This document shows positions 18,637-31,986 of a DNA stretch of 64,000 nt, in pieces. The notes under the pieces are model-generated. The model was not told the origin of the DNA, made no database searches, and saw nothing but the letters and a program-made list of their open reading frames with translations. Source of the stretch: Pseudomonas protegens (GTDB taxonomy: Bacteria > Pseudomonadota > Gammaproteobacteria > Pseudomonadales > Pseudomonadaceae); the NCBI RefSeq assembly GCF_003363755.1, contig NZ_CP031396.1, positions 4,434,501-4,498,500 of the forward strand. The letters are read 5' to 3'. The number at the start of each line of letters is the position of its first letter. Position 1 is the first letter of the stretch. The translations under genes and the position numbers were made by a program.

Positions 18637-19041
18637 ATGGTTGAAAATAGCGAACTACGTAAAGCCGGCCTTAAAGTGACTCTGCCACGGGTCAAAATTC
18701 TACAAATGCTCGACTCCACCGAGCAGCGGCACATGAGCGCTGAAGATGTCTACAAGGCGCTGATGGAAGCTGGTGAGGATGTGGGTCTGGCCACGGTTTA
18801 CCGTGTACTGACTCAATTCGAAGCAGCCGGACTGGTGGTGCGCCATAACTTTGATGGCGGTCACGCTGTATTCGAGCTGGCGGATGGCGGTCACCACGAC
18901 CATATGGTCAACGTGGAGTCTGGCGAAGTGATCGAATTCTTCGACGAGGAAATCGAAAAGCTTCAGAAGGCGATTGTCGAAAAGCACGGTTTCGAGTTGG
19001 TGGATCACAATCTTGTGCTGTATGTGCGCAAGAAGAAGTAA
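18637..19041 (+). CDS. fur: Ferric uptake regulator Fur
   Basis: The 134-residue product is full-length Pseudomonas Fur. The winged helix ends in GLATVYRVLTQFEAAGLV, and the metal sites lie in GGHHDHMVNVESGEVIEF and the C-terminal dimer helix. The CxxC structural zinc site of E. coli Fur is absent, as is normal for Pseudomonas. With Fe2+ it represses iron uptake. The start at ATG 18637 is the family start; the frame upstream to 18541 has no support. Confidence 0.97.
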   Translation: MVENSELRKAGLKVTLPRVKILQMLDSTEQRHMSAEDVYKALMEAGEDVGLATVYRVLTQFEAAGLVVRHNFDGGHAVFELADGGHHDHMVNVESGEVIEFFDEEIEKLQKAIVEKHGFELVDHNLVLYVRKKK

Positions 19042-19075
19042 GCCTCTCACGCGACTGGCATAGTCGTGAAACGAT

Positions 19076-19101
19076 CGAAGGCGACCTCAGGGTCGCCTTC
19101 G
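19076..19101. terminator. Hairpin between convergent fur and recN
   Basis: CGAAGGCGACC (19076–19086) pairs perfectly with GGTCGCCTTCG (19091–19101) around TCAG. The plus side continues TGCTTTG, a weak U tract. Confidence 0.75.
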
Positions 19102-19135
19102 TGCTTTGTGCCTATATAAAAGAAGCGCTACAACC

Positions 19136-20809
19136 TCAGGCCTTGGTGGTTACTACCATTTTCTTGGCGTGGGCCAGGGACTCCTTGGTCAAATCGATAC
19201 CGCCCAGCATGCGGGCAATTTCCTCGATTCTTTCGTTCTTGCCCAGTTTGGAAACGGCGGTATGGGTCGCGTTGTTGCCACGGACCTTGTGCACGAACAG
19301 ATGTTGATGCCCCTGGGCGGCAACTTGTGGCAGGTGAGTAACCGTCAGCACCTGGCCGCGCTCGCCGAGACGCCGCAGCAATTGGCCGACGATCTCGGCA
19401 GTCGGGCCGCCGATCCCTACGTCGACTTCGTCGAACACCAGGGTAGGCACTCGTGAGGTTTGTGCCGTGATGACCTGGATCGCCAGGCTGATGCGTGACA
19501 ACTCGCCACCCGAGGCGACCTTGGCCAGTGCCTTGAGCGGTTGTCCCGGGTTGGCGCTGACCAGGAGTTCGACCTGCTCCAGGCCGTTGGGCAGCAGCTC
19601 ATCGCTGGTGTTGGCTCGCAGCTCGATCGTGAAGCGTCCGCCCGGCATGCCCAGGCGCTGAATTTCAAGTTCTACCGCGCTGGCCAGTCCGGTGGCCGCC
19701 TGCTCCCGCAAGCGACTCAGTTCCTGGGCTTTCTCCTGATAGTGGCGGGCGAAGGACTGCAGCTCTTCGCCGAGGCGCTCGATGCTCTCGTCGTTGGCGT
19801 CCAGGGTTTCGATTTCATCCAGCAGGGTTTGCTGCATGGCCGCCAGTTCGAAGGGCTGGATGCGATGCTTGCGTGCCAGGGTATAGATGGAGTCCAGGCG
19901 TTCCTCCAGCTGTTGCAGGCGTGCCGGGTCGGCATCGAAGTGATCGAGGAAGCGATTCAATTCGCCCACGGCTTCTTCCACCTGGATCTGGGCGCTGGCC
20001 AGCAGGTTGGTGGCCTCGCCTAATGCTCCTGTCGAGTTGCCGATGCTGGACAGGCGGTTGAGGCTGACGGTCAAGGCGTTGAGGACATTGCCGGAGTCGC
20101 TTTCGCTGCACTGTTCGACCACCTGGCGGCAGATGCCCAGCAGGGTTTCGGCGTTGGTCAGGTTCTTGTGTTCCTGCTCCAACTCTTCGAGTTCGTTTTC
20201 TCCCAGGCCGAGATTCTCCAGCTCTTCAAGCTGATAGCTCAGCAGTTGATGGCGGGCGCGCTGCTCATCGCCGGAATTGGACAGGCGCTCCAGCTCCTGG
20301 CGGGTCTGGCGCCAGCGTTGGGCTGCCAGTTGTACCTGGCGGGCAAGATCGGTAGCGCCGGCATATTCATCCAGCAGGCGTCGATGGGTATCGGTCTTGA
20401 GCAGTGACTGGTGCTCGTGCTGGCTGTGGATGTCGATCAGCAGTTCGCCCAGGGCCTTGAGGTCTCCGAGCGGGCAGGGCGTACCGTTGATATAGCCGCG
20501 GGAGCGTCCTTCGGCGGTGATCACCCGGCGTAGTATGCACGGCCCGTCGTTATCCAGATCGCGCTCGGCCAGCCAACTGTGGGCCTCGGGAATGTCCGAC
20601 AGGTCGAAGGTGGCAAGGATGTCGGCCTTGTCGGCGCCGGGTCGTACCACGCCACTGTCGGCGCGATCGCCCAGGGTCAGGCCGAGAGCGTCGAGCATGA
20701 TCGACTTGCCGGCGCCGGTTTCGCCGGTAATGACGCTCATTCCGCGATCCAGTTCCAGATCCAGGTGTTCGACGATGGCGTAATTGTGTACGGACAGGTG
20801 CACCAGCAT
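19136..20809 (-). CDS. recN: DNA repair protein RecN
   Basis: The 557-residue protein is an SMC-like ATPase. The Walker A GETGAGKSIMLDAL is near residue 30, a long coiled-coil centre follows, and the ABC signature ASGGELSRISLAIQ and Walker B TLVFDEVDVGIGG are near the C-terminus. RecN acts early in recombinational repair of double-strand breaks. The conserved start MLVHLSVHNY at 20809 is used rather than the ATG five codons upstream. A match to the LexA box lies 25 bases before it, so SOS induction is expected. Confidence 0.96.
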   Translation of the reverse strand: MLVHLSVHNYAIVEHLDLELDRGMSVITGETGAGKSIMLDALGLTLGDRADSGVVRPGADKADILATFDLSDIPEAHSWLAERDLDNDGPCILRRVITAEGRSRGYINGTPCPLGDLKALGELLIDIHSQHEHQSLLKTDTHRRLLDEYAGATDLARQVQLAAQRWRQTRQELERLSNSGDEQRARHQLLSYQLEELENLGLGENELEELEQEHKNLTNAETLLGICRQVVEQCSESDSGNVLNALTVSLNRLSSIGNSTGALGEATNLLASAQIQVEEAVGELNRFLDHFDADPARLQQLEERLDSIYTLARKHRIQPFELAAMQQTLLDEIETLDANDESIERLGEELQSFARHYQEKAQELSRLREQAATGLASAVELEIQRLGMPGGRFTIELRANTSDELLPNGLEQVELLVSANPGQPLKALAKVASGGELSRISLAIQVITAQTSRVPTLVFDEVDVGIGGPTAEIVGQLLRRLGERGQVLTVTHLPQVAAQGHQHLFVHKVRGNNATHTAVSKLGKNERIEEIARMLGGIDLTKESLAHAKKMVVTTKA

Positions 20810-20833
20810 TAAGGCCGCTCCCAAACTAGATGT

Positions 20834-20849
20834 CTGGTTATTTATACAG
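20834..20849 (-). promoter_or_regulatory. LexA (SOS) box of recN
   Basis: CTGGTTATTTATACAG has the CTG-N10-CAG frame and AT-rich centre of the gamma-proteobacterial LexA site. It lies 25–40 bases upstream of the recN start, as expected for this SOS gene. Confidence 0.85.
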
Positions 20850-20977
20850 TGTTTTGTTTCGGGCTGACAATGCTTTCCCTTAGCTCGATTTGCTTGGTCA
20901 TTCTGGCTTTTTAGTGCCTCGGGAGTGTCCGCGTACAGGATTTATCCGGTCGGAACAACTTTTGCTGTGGCTGCGGG

Positions 20978-21005
20978 CTTGAACCCTGAAAATGCGACCC
21001 CATAT
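20978..21005 (+). promoter_or_regulatory. Sigma-32 heat-shock promoter of grpE–dnaK
   Basis: CTTGAA (20978–20983) and CCCCATAT (20998–21005) match the sigma-32 consensus with a 14-base spacer. It is 53 bases before the grpE start. Confidence 0.93.
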
Positions 21006-21058
21006 AGCTGTGCAGAAGAGTGAGCCTGGCTCACAGACGATATTGAAAGGAGAATTTC

Positions 21059-21625
21059 ATGGCTGACGAACAGACGCTGGATACGCAAAATCTAGACGCC
21101 AATCAGGCCCCCGAGGCTTCGGGTGAAGACCTGGCGGCTCGTGTACAAGTGCTCGAAGAGCAACTGGCTGGTGCGCAGGATCAGGCTTTGCGTGTTGCAG
21201 CCGATCTGCAAAACGTCCGCCGCCGCGCCGAGCAGGATGTGGAAAAGGCTCACAAATTTGCTCTCGAGAAATTTGCCGGCGACCTGTTGCCGGTGATCGA
21301 TAGCCTGGAGCGTGGCCTGGAGCTGTCCAATCCGGACGACGAAAGCATCCGCCCAATGCGTGAAGGTATCGAACTGACCTTGAAGATGTTCCACGACACC
21401 CTCAAGCGTTATCAGTTGGAACCCATCGATCCTCACGGCGAACCATTCAACGCTGAACAGCATCAGGCCATGGCCATGCAGGAAAGCGCGGATGTAGAAC
21501 CCAACAGTGTTCTCAAAGTGTTCCAGAAGGGTTATCAGCTCAATGGTCGCCTCCTGCGCCCGGCCATGGTCGTGGTCAGCAAGGCGCCTGCACCGGTTTC
21601 GCCTTCGATTGACGAAAAGGCTTGA
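21059..21625 (+). CDS. grpE: Nucleotide exchange factor GrpE
   Basis: The 188-residue protein has the N-terminal coiled coil (about 20–85, with ALRVAADLQNVRRRAEQDVE) and the C-terminal beta domain (SVLKVFQKGYQLNGRLLRPA). GrpE releases ADP from DnaK and acts as a thermosensor of the chaperone cycle. AAGGAGA precedes the ATG. It heads the heat-shock group grpE, dnaK, dnaJ, with a sigma-32 promoter directly upstream. Confidence 0.97.
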   Translation: MADEQTLDTQNLDANQAPEASGEDLAARVQVLEEQLAGAQDQALRVAADLQNVRRRAEQDVEKAHKFALEKFAGDLLPVIDSLERGLELSNPDDESIRPMREGIELTLKMFHDTLKRYQLEPIDPHGEPFNAEQHQAMAMQESADVEPNSVLKVFQKGYQLNGRLLRPAMVVVSKAPAPVSPSIDEKA

Positions 21626-21727
21626 AAACGGCTGTAGAGCCCCCATCTAACAGTCAAGCGTTTAAGTGCTACCGCAGTTTGCCACCACAACTGCGGCATC
21701 CAAATCCAAAGTTTCGGGAGAGTTAAC

Positions 21728-23644
<1,917 letters not shown>

Positions 23645-23965
23645 TGGCTTGTTGGTCGGCCGGTTGACTGCCTTTGGGCGGTGACTGGTAGGATGTCGCC
23701 GCGCGGGAGCTTGCTCCCGCGTTGGCGTGTCTGGAGTCAGCGAATTTTGATGGTGTGCAACTTCCGTTTGTGCACTGGCGGTCGGGTCGGAGAAGCTCCT
23801 GCTTTCCGGCTGCGATGACCGCAATGATCGACCTGCAACCGGGTCGTCTATCCAAGACCAGGATCGTTGAATTGACGTGAGTTGGGTCCGGGCCTGTATT
23901 GGGGCTCAGCGAGTTTGGCAGAGCTCAGGAGGGTTTGCCGGGCGTCCTTAAGAGTGCAAAGACTT
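23645..23965. other. Intergenic region between dnaK and dnaJ
   Basis: This 321-base gap holds no convincing gene. A perfect REP-like hairpin, CGCGGGAGC (23702–23710) with GCTCCCGCG (23713–23721), follows dnaK and may limit read-through, so that less DnaJ than DnaK is made. No sigma-32 promoter was recognised before dnaJ. Confidence 0.7.
23702..23721. repeat. REP-like palindrome after dnaK
   Basis: Nine perfect base pairs around a TT loop have the GGGAGC/GCTCCC core of the second common Pseudomonas palindrome family. No U tract follows. Confidence 0.75.
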
Positions 23966-25090
23966 ATGGCAAAGCGTGACTATTACGAAGTATTGGGTGT
24001 GGAGCGTGGCTCCAGCGAAGCGGAGCTGAAAAAGGCTTACCGTCGCCTGGCGATGAAGCATCACCCGGATCGTAATCCCGGCGACAAAGCGTCGGAAGAC
24101 ATGTTCAAGGAGGCCAACGAGGCCTACGAAGTGCTGTCCGACTCCAGTAAGCGCGCAGCTTATGACCAGTATGGTCATGCCGGTGTCGATCCGAGCATGG
24201 GGGGTGGTGGCGCCGGTTTTGGCGGTCAGAACTTCTCCGATATCTTCGGTGATGTGTTCAGTGATTTCTTCGGTGGCGGTCGCGGCGGTTCTCGCGGTGG
24301 CGCGCAGCGCGGTAGCGATCTGCGTTACACCCTGGAACTGAATCTGGAAGAGGCGGTGCGGGGCACCACGGTTAACATCCGTGTGCCAACACTGGTCAAT
24401 TGCAAGCCGTGCGATGGTTCGGGTGCCAAGAAGGGCTCGTCGCCTGTCACTTGCCCGACTTGCGGTGGTATTGGTCAGGTGCGCATGCAGCAGGGCTTCT
24501 TCTCGGTGCAGCAGACCTGCCCGCGTTGCCATGGTCAGGGCAAGATCATTTCCGATCCGTGCGATTCGTGCCACGGCGAAGGCCGCGTCGAAGAGTACAA
24601 GACGCTGTCGGTAAAAGTGCCGGCAGGTGTCGATACGGGTGACCGTATCCGTCTGTCCGGTGAGGGTGAGGCGGGGACCCAGGGTGGTCCGACTGGTGAC
24701 TTGTATGTGGTGATCAATGTGCGCGAGCACTCGATCTTCCAGCGTGACGGCAAGCATCTGTTCTGCGAAGTGCCTATCAGCTTTGTTGATGCGGCCTTGG
24801 GCGGCGAGCTGGAGATTCCGACTCTGGATGGTCGGGTCAAGCTGAAGATTCCTGAGGGGACTCAGACCGGCAAGCAGTTCCGGATTCGCGGCAAGGGCGT
24901 TGCTCCGGTGCGTGGCGGCGGTGCTGGCGATCTGATGTGTCGGGTTGCGGTGGAAACGCCAGTGAACCTGAGTCGTCGTCAGCGCGAGCTGCTGGAAGAG
25001 TTGCGCGGTTCGCTGGATGGCGACAATTCGCACTCGCCGAAAACCACGGGTTGGTTCGAGGGCGTCAAACGCTTCTTCGGCGATCTGTAA
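23966..25090 (+). CDS. dnaJ: Co-chaperone DnaJ (Hsp40)
   Basis: The 374-residue protein has the J domain with HHPDRNPGDK near residue 33 and a Gly/Phe-rich linker. Four zinc-finger repeats follow (CKPCDGSG, CPTCGGIG, CPRCHGQG, CDSCHGEG), then the substrate-binding C-terminal domains. It is a class A Hsp40 that delivers substrates to DnaK and stimulates its ATPase. The conserved MAKRDYYEVLG start at 23966 is used; the frame is open 28 codons further upstream without support. The ribosome-binding site, AAGAG, is poor. Confidence 0.97.
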   Translation: MAKRDYYEVLGVERGSSEAELKKAYRRLAMKHHPDRNPGDKASEDMFKEANEAYEVLSDSSKRAAYDQYGHAGVDPSMGGGGAGFGGQNFSDIFGDVFSDFFGGGRGGSRGGAQRGSDLRYTLELNLEEAVRGTTVNIRVPTLVNCKPCDGSGAKKGSSPVTCPTCGGIGQVRMQQGFFSVQQTCPRCHGQGKIISDPCDSCHGEGRVEEYKTLSVKVPAGVDTGDRIRLSGEGEAGTQGGPTGDLYVVINVREHSIFQRDGKHLFCEVPISFVDAALGGELEIPTLDGRVKLKIPEGTQTGKQFRIRGKGVAPVRGGGAGDLMCRVAVETPVNLSRRQRELLEELRGSLDGDNSHSPKTTGWFEGVKRFFGDL

Positions 25091-25100
25091 GGAGTAATGC

Positions 25101-25907
25101 ATGCGACGTATAGCAGTCATGGGCGCCGCGGGGCGCATGGGCAAGACTTTGGTCGAGGCTGTGCAGCTGCGCTCGCCGCTCTCTGGGTTGACGGCGGCGA
25201 TCGTTCGTCCTGGCAGTTCGCTGGTGGGTGCGGATGCAGGTGAGCTGGCGTCCCTGGGGCGTCTTGGCGTCTCGATGTCCGATAGCCTGGAGAAGGTTGT
25301 CGATGAGTTTGATGTGCTGATCGATTTCACCTTGCCGGAAGTGATGCTCAAGAACCTGGCCTTCTGCCGTAAGGCGGGCAAGGCCATGGTGATTGGTACT
25401 ACGGGTTTGGGCGCCAAGGAAAAGCAGTTGCTGGCTGAGGCGGGCAAGGAGATTCCCATCGTCTTCGCTGCCAACTTCAGTGTCGGGGTGAACCTTTCGC
25501 TGAAGCTGCTGGATATGGCGGCTCGGGTGCTGGGCGATGATGCGGACATCGAAATCATCGAGGCTCATCACCGTCACAAGATCGATGCGCCTTCGGGTAC
25601 TGCCCTGCGCATGGGTGAGGTGATTGCCAATGCCTTGGGGCGCGACCTGCAACAGGTTGCGGTCTATGGTCGCGAGGGGCATACCGGTGCGCGTGAGCGC
25701 GAAACCATCGGTTTCGCCACTGTGCGTGGTGGTGATGTGGTGGGGGATCACACTGTGCTGTTTGCCACTGAGGGCGAGCGCCTGGAAATCACCCACAAGG
25801 CCTCCAGTCGCATGACCTTCGCCAAAGGTGCGGTACGTGCTGCCCTGTGGCTGGATGGTCGCGAGGCCGGTCTTTACGACATGCAGGATGTGCTGGATTT
25901 GCGTTGA
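25101..25907 (+). CDS. dapB: 4-Hydroxy-tetrahydrodipicolinate reductase
   Basis: The 268-residue enzyme has the NAD(P)-binding GAAGRMGKTLVEAV at the N-terminus and the family signature EAHHRHKIDAPSGTA near 155, with the catalytic His and Lys. It makes tetrahydrodipicolinate for lysine and peptidoglycan diaminopimelate. It is ten bases after dnaJ, with AAGGAG overlapping the gap, so the two are probably cotranscribed. It is followed by carA after 256 bases. Confidence 0.97.
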   Translation: MRRIAVMGAAGRMGKTLVEAVQLRSPLSGLTAAIVRPGSSLVGADAGELASLGRLGVSMSDSLEKVVDEFDVLIDFTLPEVMLKNLAFCRKAGKAMVIGTTGLGAKEKQLLAEAGKEIPIVFAANFSVGVNLSLKLLDMAARVLGDDADIEIIEAHHRHKIDAPSGTALRMGEVIANALGRDLQQVAVYGREGHTGARERETIGFATVRGGDVVGDHTVLFATEGERLEITHKASSRMTFAKGAVRAALWLDGREAGLYDMQDVLDLR

Positions 25908-25921
25908 GATGCATCTGAAGT

Positions 25922-25946
25922 GGGGTTGAGGCTGTCCTTCAACCCC
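25922..25946 (+). terminator. Possible terminator after dapB
   Basis: GGGGTTGA (25922–25929) and TCAACCCC (25939–25946) form a perfect stem 15 bases after the dapB stop. Only a weak pyrimidine tract (GCTTCG) follows. Confidence 0.45.
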
Positions 25947-26080
25947 GCTTCGCACCGCTAGGCGATGTTCTGTCGCATTCCTCTGCCTTTAAGGCTCATT
26001 AGCGGTGGACCGAAAAAGCCTTTTTCTGTAAGCTACAGCTTTAGTGTGTCCACTAAAAGCGCGCAGATAATTCGACGAAG

Positions 26081-26116
26081 AAGCGGGGTGACGTGTCTAT
26101 ACGTCATTCCGCTTTT
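26081..26116 (+). terminator. Intrinsic terminator or attenuator in the carA leader
   Basis: AAGCGGGGTGACGT (26081–26094) pairs with ACGTCATTCCGCTT (26101–26114), a 14-bp stem with two G–U pairs and a 6-base loop, followed by TTTTTT. It lies 48 bases before the carA start and well after dapB. Placement so close to carA suggests leader attenuation, though it may simply end read-through from upstream. Confidence 0.75.
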
Positions 26117-26163
26117 TTGCAACCTGCGATCGCCCTTTCAGGCTCTATTTACGGGAGGTCTTC

Positions 26164-27300
26164 TTGACTAAGCCAGCCATACTCGCCCTTGCTGATGGCA
26201 GCATTTTTCGTGGCGAAGCCATTGGAGCCGACGGTCAAACCGTTGGTGAGGTGGTGTTCAACACCGCAATGACCGGCTATCAGGAAATCCTTACCGATCC
26301 TTCCTACGCCCAGCAAATCGTTACCCTGACCTATCCCCACATCGGCAACACCGGCACCACGCCGGAAGACGCCGAGTCCGACCGCGTCTGGTCGGCTGGC
26401 CTGGTTATCCGTGACTTGCCGCTGGTGGCCAGCAACTGGCGTAACACCCTGTCCCTGTCCGATTACCTGAAAGCCAACAACGTTGTGGCGATCGCCGGTA
26501 TCGACACCCGTCGCCTGACCCGCATCCTGCGTGAAAAAGGTGCTCAGAACGGCTGCATCATGGCCGGCGACAACATCTCCGAAGAAGCGGCGATTGCAGC
26601 AGCGCGCGGCTTCCCGGGCCTGAAAGGCATGGACCTGGCGAAAGTCGTCAGCACCAAGCAAAGCTACGAATGGCGTTCGACTGTCTGGGATCTGAAAACC
26701 GACAGCCACGCCACCATCGAAGCCGCCGATCTGCCGTACCACGTGGTTGCCTATGACTTCGGGGTCAAGCTGAACATCCTGCGCATGCTGGTGGAGCGCG
26801 GCTGCCGCGTGACCGTTGTGCCTGCTCAGACCCCGGCGAGCGACGTCCTGGCCCTCAATCCAGATGGCGTGTTCCTGTCCAACGGTCCTGGTGACCCCGA
26901 GCCTTGCGACTACGCGATCAAGGCCATCAAGGAAATCCTCGAGACCGAGATTCCGGTGTTCGGCATCTGCCTGGGTCACCAATTGCTGGCCCTGGCTTCT
27001 GGTGCCAAGACCCTGAAAATGGGCCACGGTCACCACGGTGCCAACCACCCGGTCCAGGACCTGGACACCGGCGTGGTCATGATCACCAGCCAGAACCACG
27101 GTTTTGCGGTGGATGAAGCCACGCTGCCGGGCAACGTCCGGGCGATCCACAAGTCGCTGTTCGACGGCACCCTGCAGGGTATCGAGCGTACCGACAAGAG
27201 CGCGTTCAGCTTCCAGGGCCACCCTGAAGCCAGCCCGGGCCCGAACGATGTGGCGCCGCTGTTCGACCGCTTCATCAACGAGATGGCCAAGCGACGCTAA
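26164..27300 (+). CDS. carA: Carbamoyl-phosphate synthase small subunit
   Basis: The 378-residue glutaminase subunit shows FGICLGHQLLALA with the catalytic Cys269 and the class I amidotransferase triad partners in QGHPEASPGP. It supplies ammonia from glutamine to CarB for carbamoyl phosphate, needed for arginine and pyrimidines. The start codon is TTG, preceded by GGGAGG at 26152–26157, and no ATG or GTG in frame would give the conserved N-terminus TKPAILALADGS. The weak start and the hairpin upstream may both limit expression. Confidence 0.96.
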   Translation: MTKPAILALADGSIFRGEAIGADGQTVGEVVFNTAMTGYQEILTDPSYAQQIVTLTYPHIGNTGTTPEDAESDRVWSAGLVIRDLPLVASNWRNTLSLSDYLKANNVVAIAGIDTRRLTRILREKGAQNGCIMAGDNISEEAAIAAARGFPGLKGMDLAKVVSTKQSYEWRSTVWDLKTDSHATIEAADLPYHVVAYDFGVKLNILRMLVERGCRVTVVPAQTPASDVLALNPDGVFLSNGPGDPEPCDYAIKAIKEILETEIPVFGICLGHQLLALASGAKTLKMGHGHHGANHPVQDLDTGVVMITSQNHGFAVDEATLPGNVRAIHKSLFDGTLQGIERTDKSAFSFQGHPEASPGPNDVAPLFDRFINEMAKRR

Positions 27301-27433
27301 GCGCTCGCCTTGAAAATGTAGCGAGCAGCGCCTGAGGGCGGCCCCGGCGAGTCCGGCGGAATAATCCCCTCAGGTGCCTCAGAGAATGTTCAAGACGGCT
27401 TGCCGACTGACCTGCGGATTTGAGTGACAACCC

Positions 27434-30651
<3,218 letters not shown>

Positions 30652-30655
<4 letters not shown>

Positions 30656-31128
30656 ATAAATACCCAATGACCGTCCAGGGCGCTCGCGCCCTGGAAGAAG
30701 AGCATGCTCACCTGACCAAGGTCGTTCGTCCTAAGCTCAGCCAGGACATCGGTACGGCCCGCGAGTTGGGTGACTTGAAGGAAAACGCTGAATACCATGC
30801 TGCGCGTGAACAGCAAGGCATGGTCGAGGCTCGGATCCGTGATATCGAAGGCCGCCTGCAGAACTCGGTGGTCATCGATGTCACGACCATTCCTCATACC
30901 GGCAAGGTGATCTTTGGCACCACGGTCGAGATCGCCAACGTCGAGACTGACGAAAGCGTGACCTACCAGATCGTTGGTGAGGACGAGGCTGATATCAAGC
31001 TCGGTAAAATCTCCGTCGGCTCGCCGATTGCTCGTGCCTTGATTGCCAAGGAAGAGGGTGATGTGGTGGCGGTCAAAACGCCTGGCGGTGTAATCGAGTA
31101 TGAGATTGTCGAAGTCCGTCACATCTGA
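30652..31128 (+). CDS. greA: Transcription elongation factor GreA
   Basis: The 158-residue protein has the N-terminal coiled coil with the acidic tip ELGDLKENAEYHAAREQQ and the C-terminal FKBP-like domain ending PGGVIEYEIVEV. GreA rescues backtracked RNA polymerase by stimulating transcript cleavage. It is coupled to carB by a four-base overlap, so carA–carB–greA is one operon, as known in P. aeruginosa. Confidence 0.97.
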
Positions 31129-31133
31129 AAGAA

Positions 31134-31156
31134 GGCGCCCGCTGCATGCGGGCGCC
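31134..31156 (+). promoter_or_regulatory. Hairpin abutting the start of the next gene
   Basis: GGCGCCCGC (31134–31142) and GCGGGCGCC (31148–31156) form a perfect 9-bp GC stem that ends one base before the ATG at 31157 and starts six bases after the greA stop. It could cover the ribosome-binding site or act as a weak terminator; there is no U run. Confidence 0.6.
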
Positions 31157-31561
31157 ATGCTTTGGCAGCTGACCCAGATGCTGTGGGTCGGCGGCTTATG
31201 GCTGTTGCATCTCGGTTTGTTTCCCGTCCTGGGCCAGATTGGCCTTGCTCCCTTGCTGATCGAAGAGATTTCTACCCTGCTCAGTGCTTTGTTGGTGGGC
31301 TTTTCGGGGGCGTGCCTGGTTCTGCAGATGCTGGTGCTGATTCAGTCCGAAGGATTGAGAAGTCTTTGGCGGGATATTCGGGGGCAACTGCTGTTGATGG
31401 CAATGTATGCGTGCGGCATGTATTTCGCTGTGCGTATTCTGTTGCCTGAAGCTCAACGCTGGCAGTTGTTCAGCTATCTGGTTCTGGGATTTTCCGGCTT
31501 GATACTGGTATTGCAGCCGGTGCCAGGATGGGGTGGAAGGGTGCGCCAGGCACACCCTTGA
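31157..31561 (+). CDS. Small inner-membrane protein of unknown function
   Basis: From the ATG at 31157 the product is 134 residues with four hydrophobic segments (about 5–25, 40–60, 76–96 and 102–120) and a basic tail. I recall an uncharacterised four-helix protein (DUF4149-like) between greA and yhbY in Pseudomonas, but the domain cannot be confirmed by eye. An alternative ATG at 31100 overlaps greA by 29 bases; its extra 19 residues look like out-of-frame greA, so the shorter form is preferred. A GC hairpin sits directly before the chosen ATG. Confidence 0.7.
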   Translation: MLWQLTQMLWVGGLWLLHLGLFPVLGQIGLAPLLIEEISTLLSALLVGFSGACLVLQMLVLIQSEGLRSLWRDIRGQLLLMAMYACGMYFAVRILLPEAQRWQLFSYLVLGFSGLILVLQPVPGWGGRVRQAHP

Positions 31562-31573
31562 CCCGAGTCGACG

Positions 31574-31882
31574 TCAGTTGAAACGATGGACGTTCGACAA
31601 TTGCTTGTTTACCTTGGCGTTCTTGCGGTAGATCAGCGCCATCTTGCCGATGACCTGCACCAGATCCGCTTTGCCGGCCTTGCACAGTTCGGCAATGGCT
31701 TCCAGGCGCGATTCGCGCTCGAGGATGTTGAGCTTGATCTTGATCAGCTCGTGATCGCTCAAGGCGCGTTCAAGTTCGGCTAGCACACCTTCGGTCAAAC
31801 CGTTGTCAGCCACAGTCAATACTGGTTTCAGATGGTGGCCAATGGATTTGTACTGTTTCTTCTGCTCTTGAGTGAGCGGCAT
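31574..31882 (-). CDS. yhbY: YhbY-family RNA-binding protein (CRM domain)
   Basis: The 102-residue protein is a single CRM domain, with KPVLTVADNGLTEGVLAELE and HELIKIKLN as family segments and a basic C-terminus. E. coli YhbY associates with the 50S precursor and aids its assembly. It is divergent from rlmE, another 50S-related gene. Its stop codon is 12 bases from the convergent membrane-protein gene, so the transcripts probably overlap. Confidence 0.93.
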   Translation of the reverse strand: MPLTQEQKKQYKSIGHHLKPVLTVADNGLTEGVLAELERALSDHELIKIKLNILERESRLEAIAELCKAGKADLVQVIGKMALIYRKNAKVNKQLSNVHRFN

Positions 31883-31986
31883 AATCTGACCCCTGCGTCT
31901 GATCTTGTAAAAAGCGGCGGCCAGTTTACCCGAGCGAGTCCGGGACCGCCCAGTTAATCACGACCCGTTTTATTTTGAGGTGGCCC

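Noticed and set aside
25965..26171. 68-codon open frame spanning the carA leader
   Set aside because: No convincing ribosome-binding site, it runs through the hairpin and overlaps carA; a true leader peptide cannot be excluded but is not supported.
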